DNA from: Candidatus Thorarchaeota archaeon
Lineage (GTDB): Archaea > Asgardarchaeota > Thorarchaeia > Thorarchaeales > Thorarchaeaceae
Assembly: GCA_004524445.1 (NCBI GenBank)
Contig: SDNP01000016.1
Coordinates: 1 to 64,000, forward strand
Direction: 5' to 3'
Length of the DNA: 64,000 nt
Every line of letters starts with the position of its first letter. The first letter of the stretch is position 1. Under the pieces are notes generated by a model. That model had not been told where the DNA came from, ran no database searches, and saw only the letters and a program-made list of their open reading frames with translations. Positions 54,701-62,449 of this stretch are shown here, in pieces. Both the position numbers and the translations under genes were made by a program.

Positions 54701-55497
54701 GTTTGGTTTGAGCTGTCAATCATGTAGAGTGCATAATTGTTGTCAAAGAATTTGGTTCCCTCAATGGATAAACTGTAACTGTCCACGGAGTATATTCCGT
54801 AGTCCCCATTTTGGATTGTGCCTCCATAGACTATTGTATCATTACATGTATTGATTTGAACGACATGAATGGATCCCGTTGTGTTACAAAAGTTGTCTAT
54901 AATCATCAAGTCAGGGGAGAGTAGGCAGTTCAGGCCTGTATACGCACCTCCAAACAGGTAATTGTCTTCTATGTGACATCCCTGGGAGTATTCCACCGAC
55001 TGAGCATAACCCCCATCTCCGATTACATACGACCCAACGACCAGAGTATTGTTGGCATTTCTACACCGAATGCCACTGTGTACCGATTCAATTGTGACAT
55101 ACTCTATACTTGCATGGCTCGTATTTTCAAGATAGATGCCCATATTTATTGAACCCTGCTTCAAATACGAGTCCCGAATGATGAAGTAAGAATCCGTATT
55201 TGTGATGCTTATACAATCTTTTCCGATTGCTGCGGTGATGTTTAGTCCCTCTATTAGATAGGGGTCATTTTCGGTTCCACTCCCAGGCCATCCCTGACTG
55301 ACGAAATCAGATATGCCATCAATCTGTATTGGCACATGAGCTGATAATTCGGACGGTTTTAATCGACATCCTCGTTCTTGGGCAAGAGCTTTGACTGACT
55401 CCGTCGGATTGTAATTGTGTGGCATGCTGCTTCCGACCAATATCGGTTGGATTAGCAAAGCAGCAAGAAAACAGGCTATGAACAGGCGCTTTTTCAT
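51793..55497 (-). CDS. Giant beta-helix (NosD-like) surface protein with three Ig-like repeats and C-terminal anchor
   Basis: 1234 residues from ATG 55497, where MKKRLFIACFLAALLIQP begins the signal peptide. A short domain with QGWPGSGTENDPYLIEGLNI comes first (the same signature is at the start of the second beta-helix protein at 62813), followed by about 700 residues of right-handed parallel beta-helix repeats rich in Asn and Ile/Val (NosD/CASH type). Three Ig-like or cadherin-like repeats of about 80-90 residues follow, each with 'NIDGL(D/N)xGxHxL' and 'DTVxIxV'. A transmembrane helix (FGAILMMLIIALGVVAVVVVVIYL) ends in KKRR. Likely an adhesin, sugar-binding protein or S-layer component. 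Confidence 0.85.
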   Translation of the reverse strand: MKKRLFIACFLAALLIQPILVGSSMPHNYNPTESVKALAQERGCRLKPSELSAHVPIQIDGISDFVSQGWPGSGTENDPYLIEGLNITAAIGKDCISITNTDSYFIIRDSYLKQGSINMGIYLENTSHASIEYVTIESVHSGIRCRNANNTLVVGSYVIGDGGYAQSVEYSQGCHIEDNYLFGGAYTGLNCLLSPDLMIIDNFCNTTGSIHVVQINTCNDTIVYGGTIQNGDYGIYSVDSYSLSIEGTKFFDNNYALYMIDSSNQTVNGILIDGSYDYGALFAACDDSSLTNSVVRNLADKGLSVSNCQNFTLSGNVIEDVTSYGAGIGSCQNLVFAGNSFDNIGSMASEIINCPNAVVESNIVTNTVQNGLMIELSPNSTVGLNTLEDIGQHAIVLGYEQNVSVFGNEIARVNDYGVYLEDCQNTSLFGNRISEVDQTAIYGFSGNNVTIVNNDLIDCFGGGIRLDTFPDSWVQGNSLSGDQTSNGIWLEDSPRGHIQDNLLSSFWVGIYINTCDNTTIQSNEVIDAAFGGITSLFSNNAIIADNDIQHAENGGIKLGASLNATLQQNDMEGCGVYFLLDGTYAAYNHTLIGNTVNGKDIYYGVDESSMALQVDDYGQIILLNCSQFSIADGTFEKSTSGIQMLYCNDSQISNVSIRGNFRAIDIYRTGFVEMTSLQVEGKRGQDAICIQESNNINLSYSSVRKASGADADGIQIEESDLVTIEYCHFDHNFDSIDAFVTLNLTIRGNQIINSERYGINILDYDFPDSQWVFIEDNIILNSSLGIYNFHVEDAYITNNTIRHCTSNGIYLNGAPITSGNVSLNIIEDCMDGIDVLNAQNALIFNNTLRWNREYGVKIRGTVSTEVYYNTFALNHISNGYDDRFGNFWDDGVSTGNSWHDYYGTPPDPYEVDDNTDDRYPTQYLPTEPIINQVMDVYYAEGSEGNVIVWYPLDDSLKNWEVTIDASLWETGAWNYQNITTNIDGLDYGVHTLKITVWDTDLNNVTDTVSIHVYDDTPPQISNVPNSRAFVDGSGQTLTWDVYDLHPNTYSVQIDEEEWAIGFWASGELTINIDGLNEGNHLLIVRIFDIDGNSAADTVQLKVIDDDAPPVLDSPSDIVYTQGSIGNTIVWDAEDDYPGSFEIIYNDSVYSKDDWDGSRIVLNVDGLDVGSHEFSLTVIDGSGNAATDSVTVTVLPAGGPTTGFGDFGAILMMLIIALGVVAVVVVVIYLMKKRR

Positions 55498-55569
55498 TCT
55501 TATCTCCCTAACTCGAGCTTTTCTTTCATGAGCGAATGGAAGAGGTAGACCAAAGGTGAATAAAAACAA

Positions 55570-55858
55570 TTGGGCAGATTAGTATCAGTGTGAAACTCGT
55601 AGCCCAGCCAATTCAGATGGGAGAATCTATCTTACTCCTGACCAGCAATAGAATAAACACTCAGAAGATGACAAGGATGCTGACTATCCCGGAGGTTATA
55701 CCCGAAGCTTTGCGCGCGGTACCTGTAAATGGATTCAATGCTCCATACCCTATTGCAGTCATAAAGATGCTGCTCCTAGTATTGTGAATTACCGAATCAA
55801 TGGGAGCATTCTCCTCAGTATTACGGGCCCCACTGAGCAATTGGCCATATTCTCTTCT
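55570..55858. other. Intergenic stretch, no supported gene
   Basis: A 65-codon GTG frame at 55590 has no family resemblance and no upstream ribosome-binding site. Nothing else seen. Confidence 0.4.
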
Positions 55859-56572
55859 TTAGTACTCAATTATTCTAGATAGGTTCTTAGCAATGTTGAC
55901 TGTGTCTCGCGCTTCTTTGGGCCATGGAGCCACTCCATCAAAGCCCGTTCGCTCAACAAATTCCAATAGCATATTTCTGAGTTCCTCTGGATCCCATGAT
56001 ACTAGTTCGTCAAGCGTTGTTACGCCGCCATCATAGTACAGCCGTGCCCTTATGCCCTTCACACCTCCAAGCCTAGCAAGGTCCGAGAGTTTCGTAATCT
56101 CAAGTATAGCTTCTAAGGGAACTCCACTCTCTTCTGAAATGCTCACTCTCGATTCCGGTGTCTTGCATGCATTTCGAATATCTTTGGCAGAAGTTAGGTG
56201 CATTTGTTCCAATTTCTTGACATGTTCCTCCTTCAATCCTCGAAAGTCCCGAATCTTGAATTCGACATCCTTTATCCTAGCACCCCGCATCCTTGATGCT
56301 GCATTCCTAAGCTCCTTATTAGAAGTAAATTCGAAATAGAGAGATAACCCCCAAAGAATTGCATTGGGAGCGACACCGGTTTCCTCCAACCAATACACGA
56401 ATTCCTCTAGGTCTTCCTTCGTTGTATCCCCAATGCTTTTTCCTCTCAGATGATCTGACAGGAATTTTTCAAACTGAGTCGTGAACTTTATGCATCTTGC
56501 AATTGTGTTGGAGGATTTTCTTTTCTTCTTGAGATAGGCTCGTAACCCGCTTTCATCCATGAAATATGCCAT
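55859..56572 (-). CDS. Integrase-type N-terminal DNA-binding domain fused to DUF4332-like helix-hairpin-helix region
   Basis: 237 residues. Residues about 5-95 (SGLRAYLKKKRKSSNTIARCIKFTTQFEKFL... FVYWLEETGVAPNAILWGLSLYFEF) match the SAM-like core-binding domain of tyrosine recombinases. No catalytic domain follows: there is no R...HxxR...Y. Instead the remainder (GLKEEHVKKLEQMHLTSAKDIRNACK, then LARLGGVKGIRARLYYDGGVTTLDELVSWD) resembles DUF4332, a helix-hairpin-helix DNA-binding unit. It thus looks like a DNA-binding protein without strand-transfer activity. Confidence 0.65.
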   Translation of the reverse strand: MAYFMDESGLRAYLKKKRKSSNTIARCIKFTTQFEKFLSDHLRGKSIGDTTKEDLEEFVYWLEETGVAPNAILWGLSLYFEFTSNKELRNAASRMRGARIKDVEFKIRDFRGLKEEHVKKLEQMHLTSAKDIRNACKTPESRVSISEESGVPLEAILEITKLSDLARLGGVKGIRARLYYDGGVTTLDELVSWDPEELRNMLLEFVERTGFDGVAPWPKEARDTVNIAKNLSRIIEY

Positions 56573-56840
56573 CTCCTGTGATCATGCTTTCAAACAAATG
56601 AGAGTGCGTGAATAGACGAGGAGAGCATTGCCACTCCGCTTGTATCGCTATACAACACAGGCGGTCCGTAATAAAGGAGCGCACCAGCGCATATCGGACT
56701 TGTGAATACCGCACAGATTAAGGGATGATACGAACACAAAATGCTCAGTGATGTGGTTCTTGCAATAGGCACGCGTTTCAAACGCACAATGAACTGGTTA
56801 AACGAGAGGGTTTTATCTGCAAGGATTCTACCACGAATGC

Positions 56841-57662
56841 ATGAAACATCTAAAGAAGTACTTCGAAGCCAACCAGAAGATGTGGAATGAGTTTGCAAAA
56901 ATACACTACGACTCGAAGACCTACAAGACGAAGGATTTCCTAGAGGGTGAAACAACACTCAACTCAATCGAGTTGGAAGAGTTGGGTGATGTCAAAGGAA
57001 AAACTCTCCTTCATCTGCAGTGTCATTTTGGACTTGATACACTGTCATGGGCTCGTGAAGGTGCAACAGTGACTGGCGTAGATTTTTCTAGGGAGGCAAT
57101 CAAACTTGCGAAGAAACTTGGCGAATTGACTCAACTAGATGCGCGCTTTATCGAATCCAATATCTATGACCTGCCCGAGGTTCTCGATGAGCAATTCGAT
57201 ATTGTATTCACGTCTTATGGGGTGCACTGTTGGCTTCCTGACTTGCAAAGATGGGCTGAAGTTGTTGAGCATTTTGTGGAACCTGGAGGGGTGTTCTACA
57301 TTGCTGAGTTCCATCCAGTGATATGGATGTTCGATAACGAGAATTCCGATGACTTCAAACTCAAGTACTCCTATTTTCATGATCCGGAACCGTACCAGTT
57401 CGATGTTGACGGTTCATATGCAGAAACTGAGCAGGAGTTTGAGCCCTGTGTGGACTATGAGTGGGCACATGGAATGGGTGAAGTCGTCACATCAATCGCC
57501 CAAGCAGGACTTAGAATTGAGTATCTCCATGAGTTCCCATTGGCCTGTTTTCAAAGCTTCCCATTCCTCAAACAGCGAGATGATGGTTACTGGTATTATG
57601 AAGACCCAGACATCCAGTTACCACTAATATATTCTATTCGAGCAAGGAAATCGATGCCATAG
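56841..57662 (+). CDS. Class I SAM-dependent methyltransferase
   Basis: 273 residues. The SAM motif LLHLQCHFGLDTLSWA is near residue 53, the acidic Asp in VTGVDFSREAI near 76, and FDIVFTSYGVHCWLPDL near 122 gives motif II. The protein belongs to the group with an N-terminal YxxNxxxWNE-like start (EANQKMWNEFAK), many of which act on small molecules. A TTTTAT box at 56810 precedes ATG 56841 by about 25 bases, suggesting a leaderless transcript. Confidence 0.8.
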   Translation: MKHLKKYFEANQKMWNEFAKIHYDSKTYKTKDFLEGETTLNSIELEELGDVKGKTLLHLQCHFGLDTLSWAREGATVTGVDFSREAIKLAKKLGELTQLDARFIESNIYDLPEVLDEQFDIVFTSYGVHCWLPDLQRWAEVVEHFVEPGGVFYIAEFHPVIWMFDNENSDDFKLKYSYFHDPEPYQFDVDGSYAETEQEFEPCVDYEWAHGMGEVVTSIAQAGLRIEYLHEFPLACFQSFPFLKQRDDGYWYYEDPDIQLPLIYSIRARKSMP

Positions 57663-57688
57663 CAAAAAATATTGGAACATCTAGAATC

Positions 57689-58078
57689 TTATGGCTCAAT
57701 TCGCGTTAGGTCCGTTTTATCAAAATCGCTATCATAGGACGCCAATTCGAGATCGTAGTTCTTGCAAACCGTATACTGATATGCATCATCAAAATCAAGA
57801 TTAAACTGACGGGAGAAACTTCTCATTGATTCCATGTCAAGTGGTGATAATGGGATTACTCTAATACCGCCATGAATGATTGTATCTTCTACGAATTCAA
57901 CAAAGAGATTTTTACGGTTTATTCTGCTACTGAATAGGATGACTCCGATTGAATGTAATGTGAAATCACTCATGAATAAATCTCTGCTTTGTTTGTCCGA
58001 AATGAAATCCGTAGCGTCTTCAGCCTTGTCTTGCTCCAACAAGATCTCCAAGAAGATGTTGGTATCAAGCAGAATCAT
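57689..58078 (-). CDS. PIN-domain toxin (VapC-like ribonuclease)
   Basis: 129 residues. PIN-domain acidic residues are visible: Asp5 in MILLDTNIFLEIL, Asp/Glu near 40, Asp95-96 in LDFDDAYQY, and Asp in ASYDSDFDKTDL. VapC toxins are Mg-dependent RNases, many cutting tRNA. The ATG overlaps the stop of the upstream antitoxin gene (ATGA), so the two are coupled. A decayed copy of this gene lies at 60986. Confidence 0.87.
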   Translation of the reverse strand: MILLDTNIFLEILLEQDKAEDATDFISDKQSRDLFMSDFTLHSIGVILFSSRINRKNLFVEFVEDTIIHGGIRVIPLSPLDMESMRSFSRQFNLDFDDAYQYTVCKNYDLELASYDSDFDKTDLTRIEP

Positions 58079-58335
58079 TTAGTTCGCCACTCTAAGGCCT
58101 TCTTCTCAAGCTCAATTGAAGTGAATTCGCGCCGAAAGTCTTTCAGTCCACCAGCCCACGAGAAGGAAATCGGCTTTCTTTCGATTTCTCTATCAAGGTA
58201 AGAGTTTCTGATATCCGATGCGATTTTTCCTCTCTCTTCTGGGGAGAGATACCAAATCAGCCTCAGAATGTCTGATATGACATCTGGGGATGGGCCTTCA
58301 TCTTCCTTTCTCTTTTTGCGCTTTTCTGTCTTCAT
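58075..58335 (-). CDS. Antitoxin partner of the PIN toxin
   Basis: 86 residues, small, basic N-terminus and charged helices (SPDVISDILRLIWYLSPEERGKIASDI). The C-terminal part FSWAGGLKDFRREFTSIELEKKALEWR is the type of segment that plugs a VapC active site. No ribbon-helix-helix DNA-binding motif is obvious, so its operator binding is unclear. Position and coupling with the toxin are the main evidence. Confidence 0.7.
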   Translation of the reverse strand: MKTEKRKKRKEDEGPSPDVISDILRLIWYLSPEERGKIASDIRNSYLDREIERKPISFSWAGGLKDFRREFTSIELEKKALEWRTK

Positions 58336-58853
58336 CTAATCTCAGTAAACCATTTCTCTCAAAAGTATATGAATGTCCCTAATTTCCGTTTCGTGCTCAA
58401 ATACTCATGCTAGAAACCACTCAAAGGGATAACTCCATGTAGATGTTCACACGCATGAAGGAGAAGTGGTGAGTGGTAGTTGCTTATGGTGGATACTCTT
58501 AACGAGGGCAGGTCACTACCATTACCTTGGACGGATGATGACTAGTTTACATGTTGTCCGTGATGAAGACCGACCAAAGGGAACTTAGACAGGTCTTTTT
58601 GATACCGTTGATCTCCATATTATGCGTCTTGTTATCGCTAGTGCAGATGATACCATATTTCCTCTCATCTGCAGTTTTGTTCACACACAACCCCGTAGAT
58701 GAAGCAATAATAGACGCTCTAGGAGCTGGAGGTCACAATGCTGCTCAGACGGAGCACAGATGCCCTAGACTCAGAGGAGAACAGACTTGTTCTTCTGACT
58801 CCCATACTCGGAAATTCAGCTTTTGAAGCGTCGCGTGCTGTACACGGCCAAGA
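58336..58853. other. Stretch without a secure gene between the toxin-antitoxin pair and catalase
   Basis: The longest frames (58551-58826 with a hydrophobic segment FLIPLISILCVLLSLVQMIPYFL; 58738 frame MLLRRSTDALDSEENRLVLLTP) look like parts of a protein, but they lie in different frames with a stop between and give no family, so I treat them as remnants. Nothing else seen. Confidence 0.3.
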
Positions 58854-60308
58854 TCAACCGCCAGCCACGCCTTTGGCGATGCGGTCGCCGATTTCTTTGT
58901 CTATGTTGCGCCAGTACTCGAATGCTCGTTCCAGCACCGGCTTTGATACGCCATTCTTGAGATGTCCAACGACGTTGGATACCAGACGGTCACGCTGTGC
59001 ATCGTTCATGACCTTGCGTATCAATGTCCCGGCCTGCCCCCAGTCATCATCATCTTTTCGCAAGGTGTATGCAGCACGGACGAACTCTCCGCTGGCCTTC
59101 CATATCTCAACCTGGGGATAGCGCTCTCCGTCAGCCTCCGGGCCTCCCTTCGAGTTTGGTGCGTACACGGGGTCGGAGACGTTGTCGATTCTCATCGCCC
59201 CGTCCTTGCTATAGCTATGCACAGGAGACTTCGGTCGGTTGACCGGGATCTGGTGGTAGTTGACACCCAAGCGGGCGCGATGGGCGTCAGCATATGAGAA
59301 GAGGCGAGCGAGTAACATCTTGTCCGGGCTGGGGCCGATACCCGGCACGAGGTTGTTTGGTTGGAACGCCGCCTGCTCAATCTCGGTGTGGAAGTCGGTC
59401 GGGTTGCGAGTCAGTGTGAGTCGGCCAACCTCGTGCAACGGGTAGTCACCGTGCGGCCAGACCTTGGTCAGGTCGAAGGGGTTGAACCGGTAGGTCTCGG
59501 CTTCTTTGAATGGCATGATTTGCACCTTTAGAGTCCAGCTGGGGTAATCACCACGCTTGATTGCATCAAACAGGTCACGCCGGTGGTAGTCGGCATCCTC
59601 ACCAGCGATTCTGTCAGCCTCTTCCTGGTTGAGGATTTCGATGCCCTGGTCTGTCTTGAAGTGATATTTCACCCAGAACCGGTCACCTTTTGCGTTGACC
59701 CACATGTAGGTGTGACTTGAATAGCCGTTCATGTGCCGCCAGGTCTTGGGAATCCCGCGATCACTAAACAATATCGTGACTTGGTGCGCTGACTCAGGCG
59801 ACAGGGTCCAGAAGTCCCATTGCATGTCATTGTCACGCAGCCCGCTGTCCGCCCGGCGCTTTTGGGAGCGGATGAAGTGCTGGAACTTCATAGGATCCCG
59901 GAGGAAGAATACGGGTGTGTTGTTGCCCACCATGTCATAATTACCTTCGGTGGTATAGAACCTCAATGCGAAACCGCGCACATCTCGCCAAGTATCGGGG
60001 CTGCCGCGCTCACCGGCCACAGTGGAGAAGCGAATGAGGGTGTCAGTCTTTGTGCCCGGTTGAAACACCGCTGCCTTGGTATAAGCGCTGACATCTTCCG
60101 TCACCTCGAAGTGACCGAAGGCTCCTGAACCCTTTGCGTGGGGCTGACGCTCAGGAATCCGCTCCCGATTGAAGTTTGCCATCTGCTCGATGAGGTAGGC
60201 GTCCTGCAACAGGATTGGACCATCAGGTCCAACCGTGAGGGAGAACTCGTCGCTGGCTACAGGAATCCCAGCATCAGTCGTTGTGGGTTTGCGTTTTTCT
60301 TTTTTCAT
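58854..60308 (-). CDS. katA: Monofunctional heme catalase, apparently acquired by horizontal transfer
   Basis: 484 residues, clade 3 size. It converts hydrogen peroxide to water and oxygen. The distal His is in [13 protein letters not shown] (near 58), the distal Asn in GNNTPVFF (near 131), and the proximal heme Tyr in [14 protein letters not shown] (near 341). The coding sequence is about 55-65% GC against about 45% around it, and its boundaries coincide with the change, pointing to recent transfer, probably from a bacterium. GGTGAT before ATG 60308 is the ribosome-binding site. The gene lies between an intact and a decayed toxin-antitoxin locus. Confidence 0.95.
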   Translation of the reverse strand: MKKEKRKPTTTDAGIPVASDEFSLTVGPDGPILLQDAYLIEQMANFNRERIPERQPHAKGSGAFGHFEVTEDVSAYTKAAVFQPGTKTDTLIRFSTVAGERGSPDTWRDVRGFALRFYTTEGNYDMVGNNTPVFFLRDPMKFQHFIRSQKRRADSGLRDNDMQWDFWTLSPESAHQVTILFSDRGIPKTWRHMNGYSSHTYMWVNAKGDRFWVKYHFKTDQGIEILNQEEADRIAGEDADYHRRDLFDAIKRGDYPSWTLKVQIMPFKEAETYRFNPFDLTKVWPHGDYPLHEVGRLTLTRNPTDFHTEIEQAAFQPNNLVPGIGPSPDKMLLARLFSYADAHRARLGVNYHQIPVNRPKSPVHSYSKDGAMRIDNVSDPVYAPNSKGGPEADGERYPQVEIWKASGEFVRAAYTLRKDDDDWGQAGTLIRKVMNDAQRDRLVSNVVGHLKNGVSKPVLERAFEYWRNIDKEIGDRIAKGVAGG

Positions 60309-60453
60309 GAGTATATCACCATTTAGTTTAATTCGTGGACAAGCCCATTATTCTATATGCTTGATGAGCTTAAGGTATGAGTGAACCACAAATATAAGGG
60401 TCATTAACCTTAAAAAAATCTCTATTATAATACCCGTTTCGTCTGATTTTGCC
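60309..60453. promoter_or_regulatory. Divergent promoter region between catalase and the small TAG-interrupted gene
   Basis: Contains AT-rich sequence with ATTATAATA at 60423-60431 facing right, about 25 bases before ATG 60454, and TTATAGAAT facing left (about 60340-60350) for the catalase. The pair of opposed boxes makes this a shared upstream region; no clear operator is visible. Confidence 0.35.
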
Positions 60454-60622
60454 ATGTCCTCAACATCCCAATCATCAATTGATACTCAATTGAGAGAGGA
60501 CATGCCTCTCTCCTCACTCTTTCTTCTTGCATCGCTTGATGGCAACATTGAGGAAAATTAGAAACTGGTATTGAACAGAATGATGATTGAAGAAATGGGA
60601 TGTCATAACAGAGGTTCACCAT
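60454..60622 (+). pseudogene. Small TerB-like gene cut by an in-frame TAG
   Basis: From ATG 60454 (leaderless with a TATA box at 60423) a 35-codon frame ends at TAG 60559-60561. The same frame goes on with KLVLNRMMIEEMG, so the joined sequence reads LFLLASLDGNIEEN, stop, KLVLNRMMIEE. This resembles TerB/CO-dehydrogenase-chaperone-like helical proteins ('LASLDGxIEExExxVLxxMM'). The stop sits at a position expected to be Glu (GAG to TAG). I read it as a nonsense-mutated small gene; the downstream end merges with the start of the next gene. Confidence 0.4.
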
Positions 60623-60623
60623 C

Positions 60624-60956
60624 ATGGGAAACTTCGTGATTCAGTCCGTCGCCTCAGCAGCAATCGTTCTTGGAAGCCTGCTCGATCTATTCCAAGTCCT
60701 GCTCGCCATTCAGGTAACAAACAGAGATGATAGGCTTGGTTGGTTCCTCCATCGGTTCGCATACGTGACACTGTTGGTCATGATATTCTCATTCCTTTCA
60801 GTGATCGGAGCCACATTTCTCTCATCTTTTTCCTTTGCTGGAGGGAATCTCATGGTCATTACTGTGATGGGCTATACGATGGAGACCAGCTTTGGAATAT
60901 GCTTCTCAGCAGTCACCTATCACTTCCTCAAGATTGAAGATGCCTGGCGTGAGTGA
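60624..60956 (+). CDS. Small membrane protein of unknown function
   Basis: 110 residues from ATG 60624. Three hydrophobic segments at about 8-29 (VASAAIVLGSLLDLFQVLLAI), 45-70 (FAYVTLLVMIFSFLSVIGATFLSSF) and 76-102 (LMVITVMGYTMETSFGICFSAVTYHFL), with a short polar end. No family recognised. GAGG at 60611-60614 is a weak ribosome-binding site. Confidence 0.6.
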   Translation: MGNFVIQSVASAAIVLGSLLDLFQVLLAIQVTNRDDRLGWFLHRFAYVTLLVMIFSFLSVIGATFLSSFSFAGGNLMVITVMGYTMETSFGICFSAVTYHFLKIEDAWRE

Positions 60957-60985
60957 AGCATAATGGGATTACTCGCCTCGTAAGG

Positions 60986-61210
60986 TTAAACTCGCATAAA
61001 GTCGGTTTCGTCAAAGTCGCTATCATATGACGCGAAGTGGGTATCGTACTTCCTGTAACCCCTACAGTGATATGCATCATCAAAATCAAGACTGAAACGA
61101 CCGGAGAAGGCTTCCATTGGTTTCATTCCGCTTGTTTTTGATTTCTCTAGATGGCCCGCCTCCTAGTCCAGAAAACTTGGAAGAATCCATGAAGTAGATT
61201 AGATGGCGTT
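60986..61210 (-). pseudogene. Decayed VapBC-like toxin-antitoxin remnant
   Basis: The minus strand encodes MEAFSGRFSLDFDDAYH followed by a divergent stretch and then FASYDSDFDETDFMRV before TAA 60986, matching residues about 82-125 of the intact PIN toxin at 57689 (DFDDAYQ, ASYDSDFDKTDL). At the DNA level 23 bases (57779-57801 and 61072-61094) are identical. Upstream, SSKFSGLGGGPSREIKNK resembles the tail of the antitoxin. The N-terminal two thirds of the toxin are gone, so it cannot be active. Confidence 0.75.
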
Positions 61211-61240
61211 CATCAGTTGGTTTCTTTCACTGCCTGCCTA

Positions 61241-61825
61241 TTACAAAACTGCGCCGCAGTTCTTGCAGATTGCACTGATCGCCATGTTATCGAAATTGCA
61301 GTATTGACATTCTCGTACCTGCCCAATCTTTTCTAGAGTGGAAGCAGAGTAGTAGTCCAAACCCTTTAACTCCATGATGTCTTCCGATAAAGGATCATAA
61401 ATATGAATATCATATACAGGCATACCATTCGCAGTGTGAGCTACCCTAGACTCGATGAATTGCCCTATGGTCTTCCCAGAGAAATTTGCGAGTGAAATCT
61501 CCTTAGTGATGTATCCCCTATATGTCGTCAAAATCCTAGCATCAGTCATGTAATATCTTGTTTTGCGGCGGTGATAATAGGAGAATAGAAAAATCACAAT
61601 TCCAACTAGCATACCAATGGTGGCGGGAGCCGATTCTGTTGCTCCAAAATCATCGCTTGCTATTAAGAACGCATATAGACCAGCAATAACAAGTATGACC
61701 CCGAGACAAATGGTCCAGAAGCTGATTCCTGCTTTTCTTGTCCAGACGATTTCTTCGCCGGGTAATAAACCAACGTCAGGAGGCTGAAAGCGGTTGTGTT
61801 GAGGAAGGGGTCTATCAGCATTCAT
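61241..61825 (-). CDS. Membrane PH-domain (bPH2/YdbT-like) protein with C-terminal zinc ribbon
   Basis: 194 residues. LLPGEEIVWTRKAG leads into two hydrophobic helices (FWTICLGVILVIAGLYAFLI and ATIGMLVGIVIFLFSY, about 35-92), followed by a beta-strand-rich PH-like region (RYYMTDARILTTYRGYITKEISLANFSG). The end has CQYCNFDN and CKNCGAVL, a C4 zinc ribbon, near residue 172. Such proteins are common in archaea; function unknown, probably membrane-associated scaffolding. Confidence 0.78.
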   Translation of the reverse strand: MNADRPLPQHNRFQPPDVGLLPGEEIVWTRKAGISFWTICLGVILVIAGLYAFLIASDDFGATESAPATIGMLVGIVIFLFSYYHRRKTRYYMTDARILTTYRGYITKEISLANFSGKTIGQFIESRVAHTANGMPVYDIHIYDPLSEDIMELKGLDYYSASTLEKIGQVRECQYCNFDNMAISAICKNCGAVL

Positions 61826-62012
61826 ATTTGCAGCCTCATCATGATGAGAAGAATTCCAATTTGAGTCTTCTTACTAGAAGAATAGATTGAGTTCAAGAAT
61901 TGGAGAGATGGTGGTGACACTAAGAGGAAGAAGGGTGGAATATGTAAGTTGACTAAAGGAGTGCGCGCACGATAAAAAGGCTCTATTTCTATGTATTCTA
62001 TCCTTTTTTGGT

Positions 62013-62258
62013 ATGATTACAGCTGTAATAGTGGGTGTATTGCCAAGAATTCCACCTTGGGCGTCTTTGGTTTGGGGTGCTCTTTCATATTTGTTTTTCA
62101 CTTTTCCCGGGTTGGGATTCATGCTGTCAGCTTCAGTCGTTCACCTTGTTTTGTACTGCAAACTGAAATCAAACATGAGAGAGAATGGTCAGAATCTCGA
62201 AATCAATTACTACTCCGAAAAGAAGAAATCGTATTTGGAGATACTCGATGCTCCCTAA
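62013..62258 (+). CDS. Small membrane protein of unknown function
   Basis: 81 residues from ATG 62013. Two hydrophobic segments (about 2-30, ITAVIVGVLPRIPPWASLVWGALSYLFF, and about 35-50, GFMLSASVVHLVLYC), then a charged tail (KLKSNMRENGQNLEINYYSEKKKSYLEILD). No family recognised. It lies upstream of the second copy of the 38-nt element. Confidence 0.55.
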   Translation: MITAVIVGVLPRIPPWASLVWGALSYLFFTFPGLGFMLSASVVHLVLYCKLKSNMRENGQNLEINYYSEKKKSYLEILDAP

Positions 62259-62294
62259 TCTAGAGGGATCAGAAGACTCGTTGCTCCAAGTTTC

Positions 62295-62333
62295 GCGGTG
62301 ACGCTGGGCAAGAGAAGGGCGGAACACAGAAGT
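62295..62333 (+). repeat. Copy 2 of the 38-nt element
   Basis: Matches copy 1 (2207-2244) at GCGGTGACGCTGG (62295-62307) and GGAACACAGAAGT (62321-62333), with 13 bases between that differ by a few substitutions and one insertion. It is intergenic, between a small membrane-protein gene and the minus-strand tRNA-Gly. No gene overlaps it. Confidence 0.6.
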
Positions 62334-62375
62334 CCAAAAAGGGGGTTCGCTCAACAACTATCTGTCTAAGAATGA

Positions 62376-62449
62376 TGGTGCGCCTGCCGGGATTTGAACC
62401 CGGGTCGCGACCTTGGAAGGGTCGGATCATGCCCCTAGACTACAGGCGC
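62376..62449 (-). tRNA. tRNA-Gly(TCC), no intron
   Basis: On the minus strand acceptor GCGCCTG pairs with CAGGCGC, discriminator A, encoded CCA (62376-62378). D arm GTCT-AGGGGCA-TGAT, anticodon stem CGACC/GGTCG with loop CTTCCAA (anticodon TCC), T arm CCGGG-TTCAAAT-CCCGG. It is the only one of five tRNA genes here without an intron. Confidence 0.94.

Noticed and set aside
55590..55787. 65-codon GTG frame
   Set aside because: No ribosome-binding site, promoter or family resemblance.
58551..59121. Frames at 58551 and 58738
   Set aside because: No family, different frames separated by a stop and running into catalase antisense; listed only as possible remnants.
60559..60561. Pyrrolysine at the TAG
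   Set aside because: No pyl genes in the window and no methylamine methyltransferase context; nonsense mutation is simpler.
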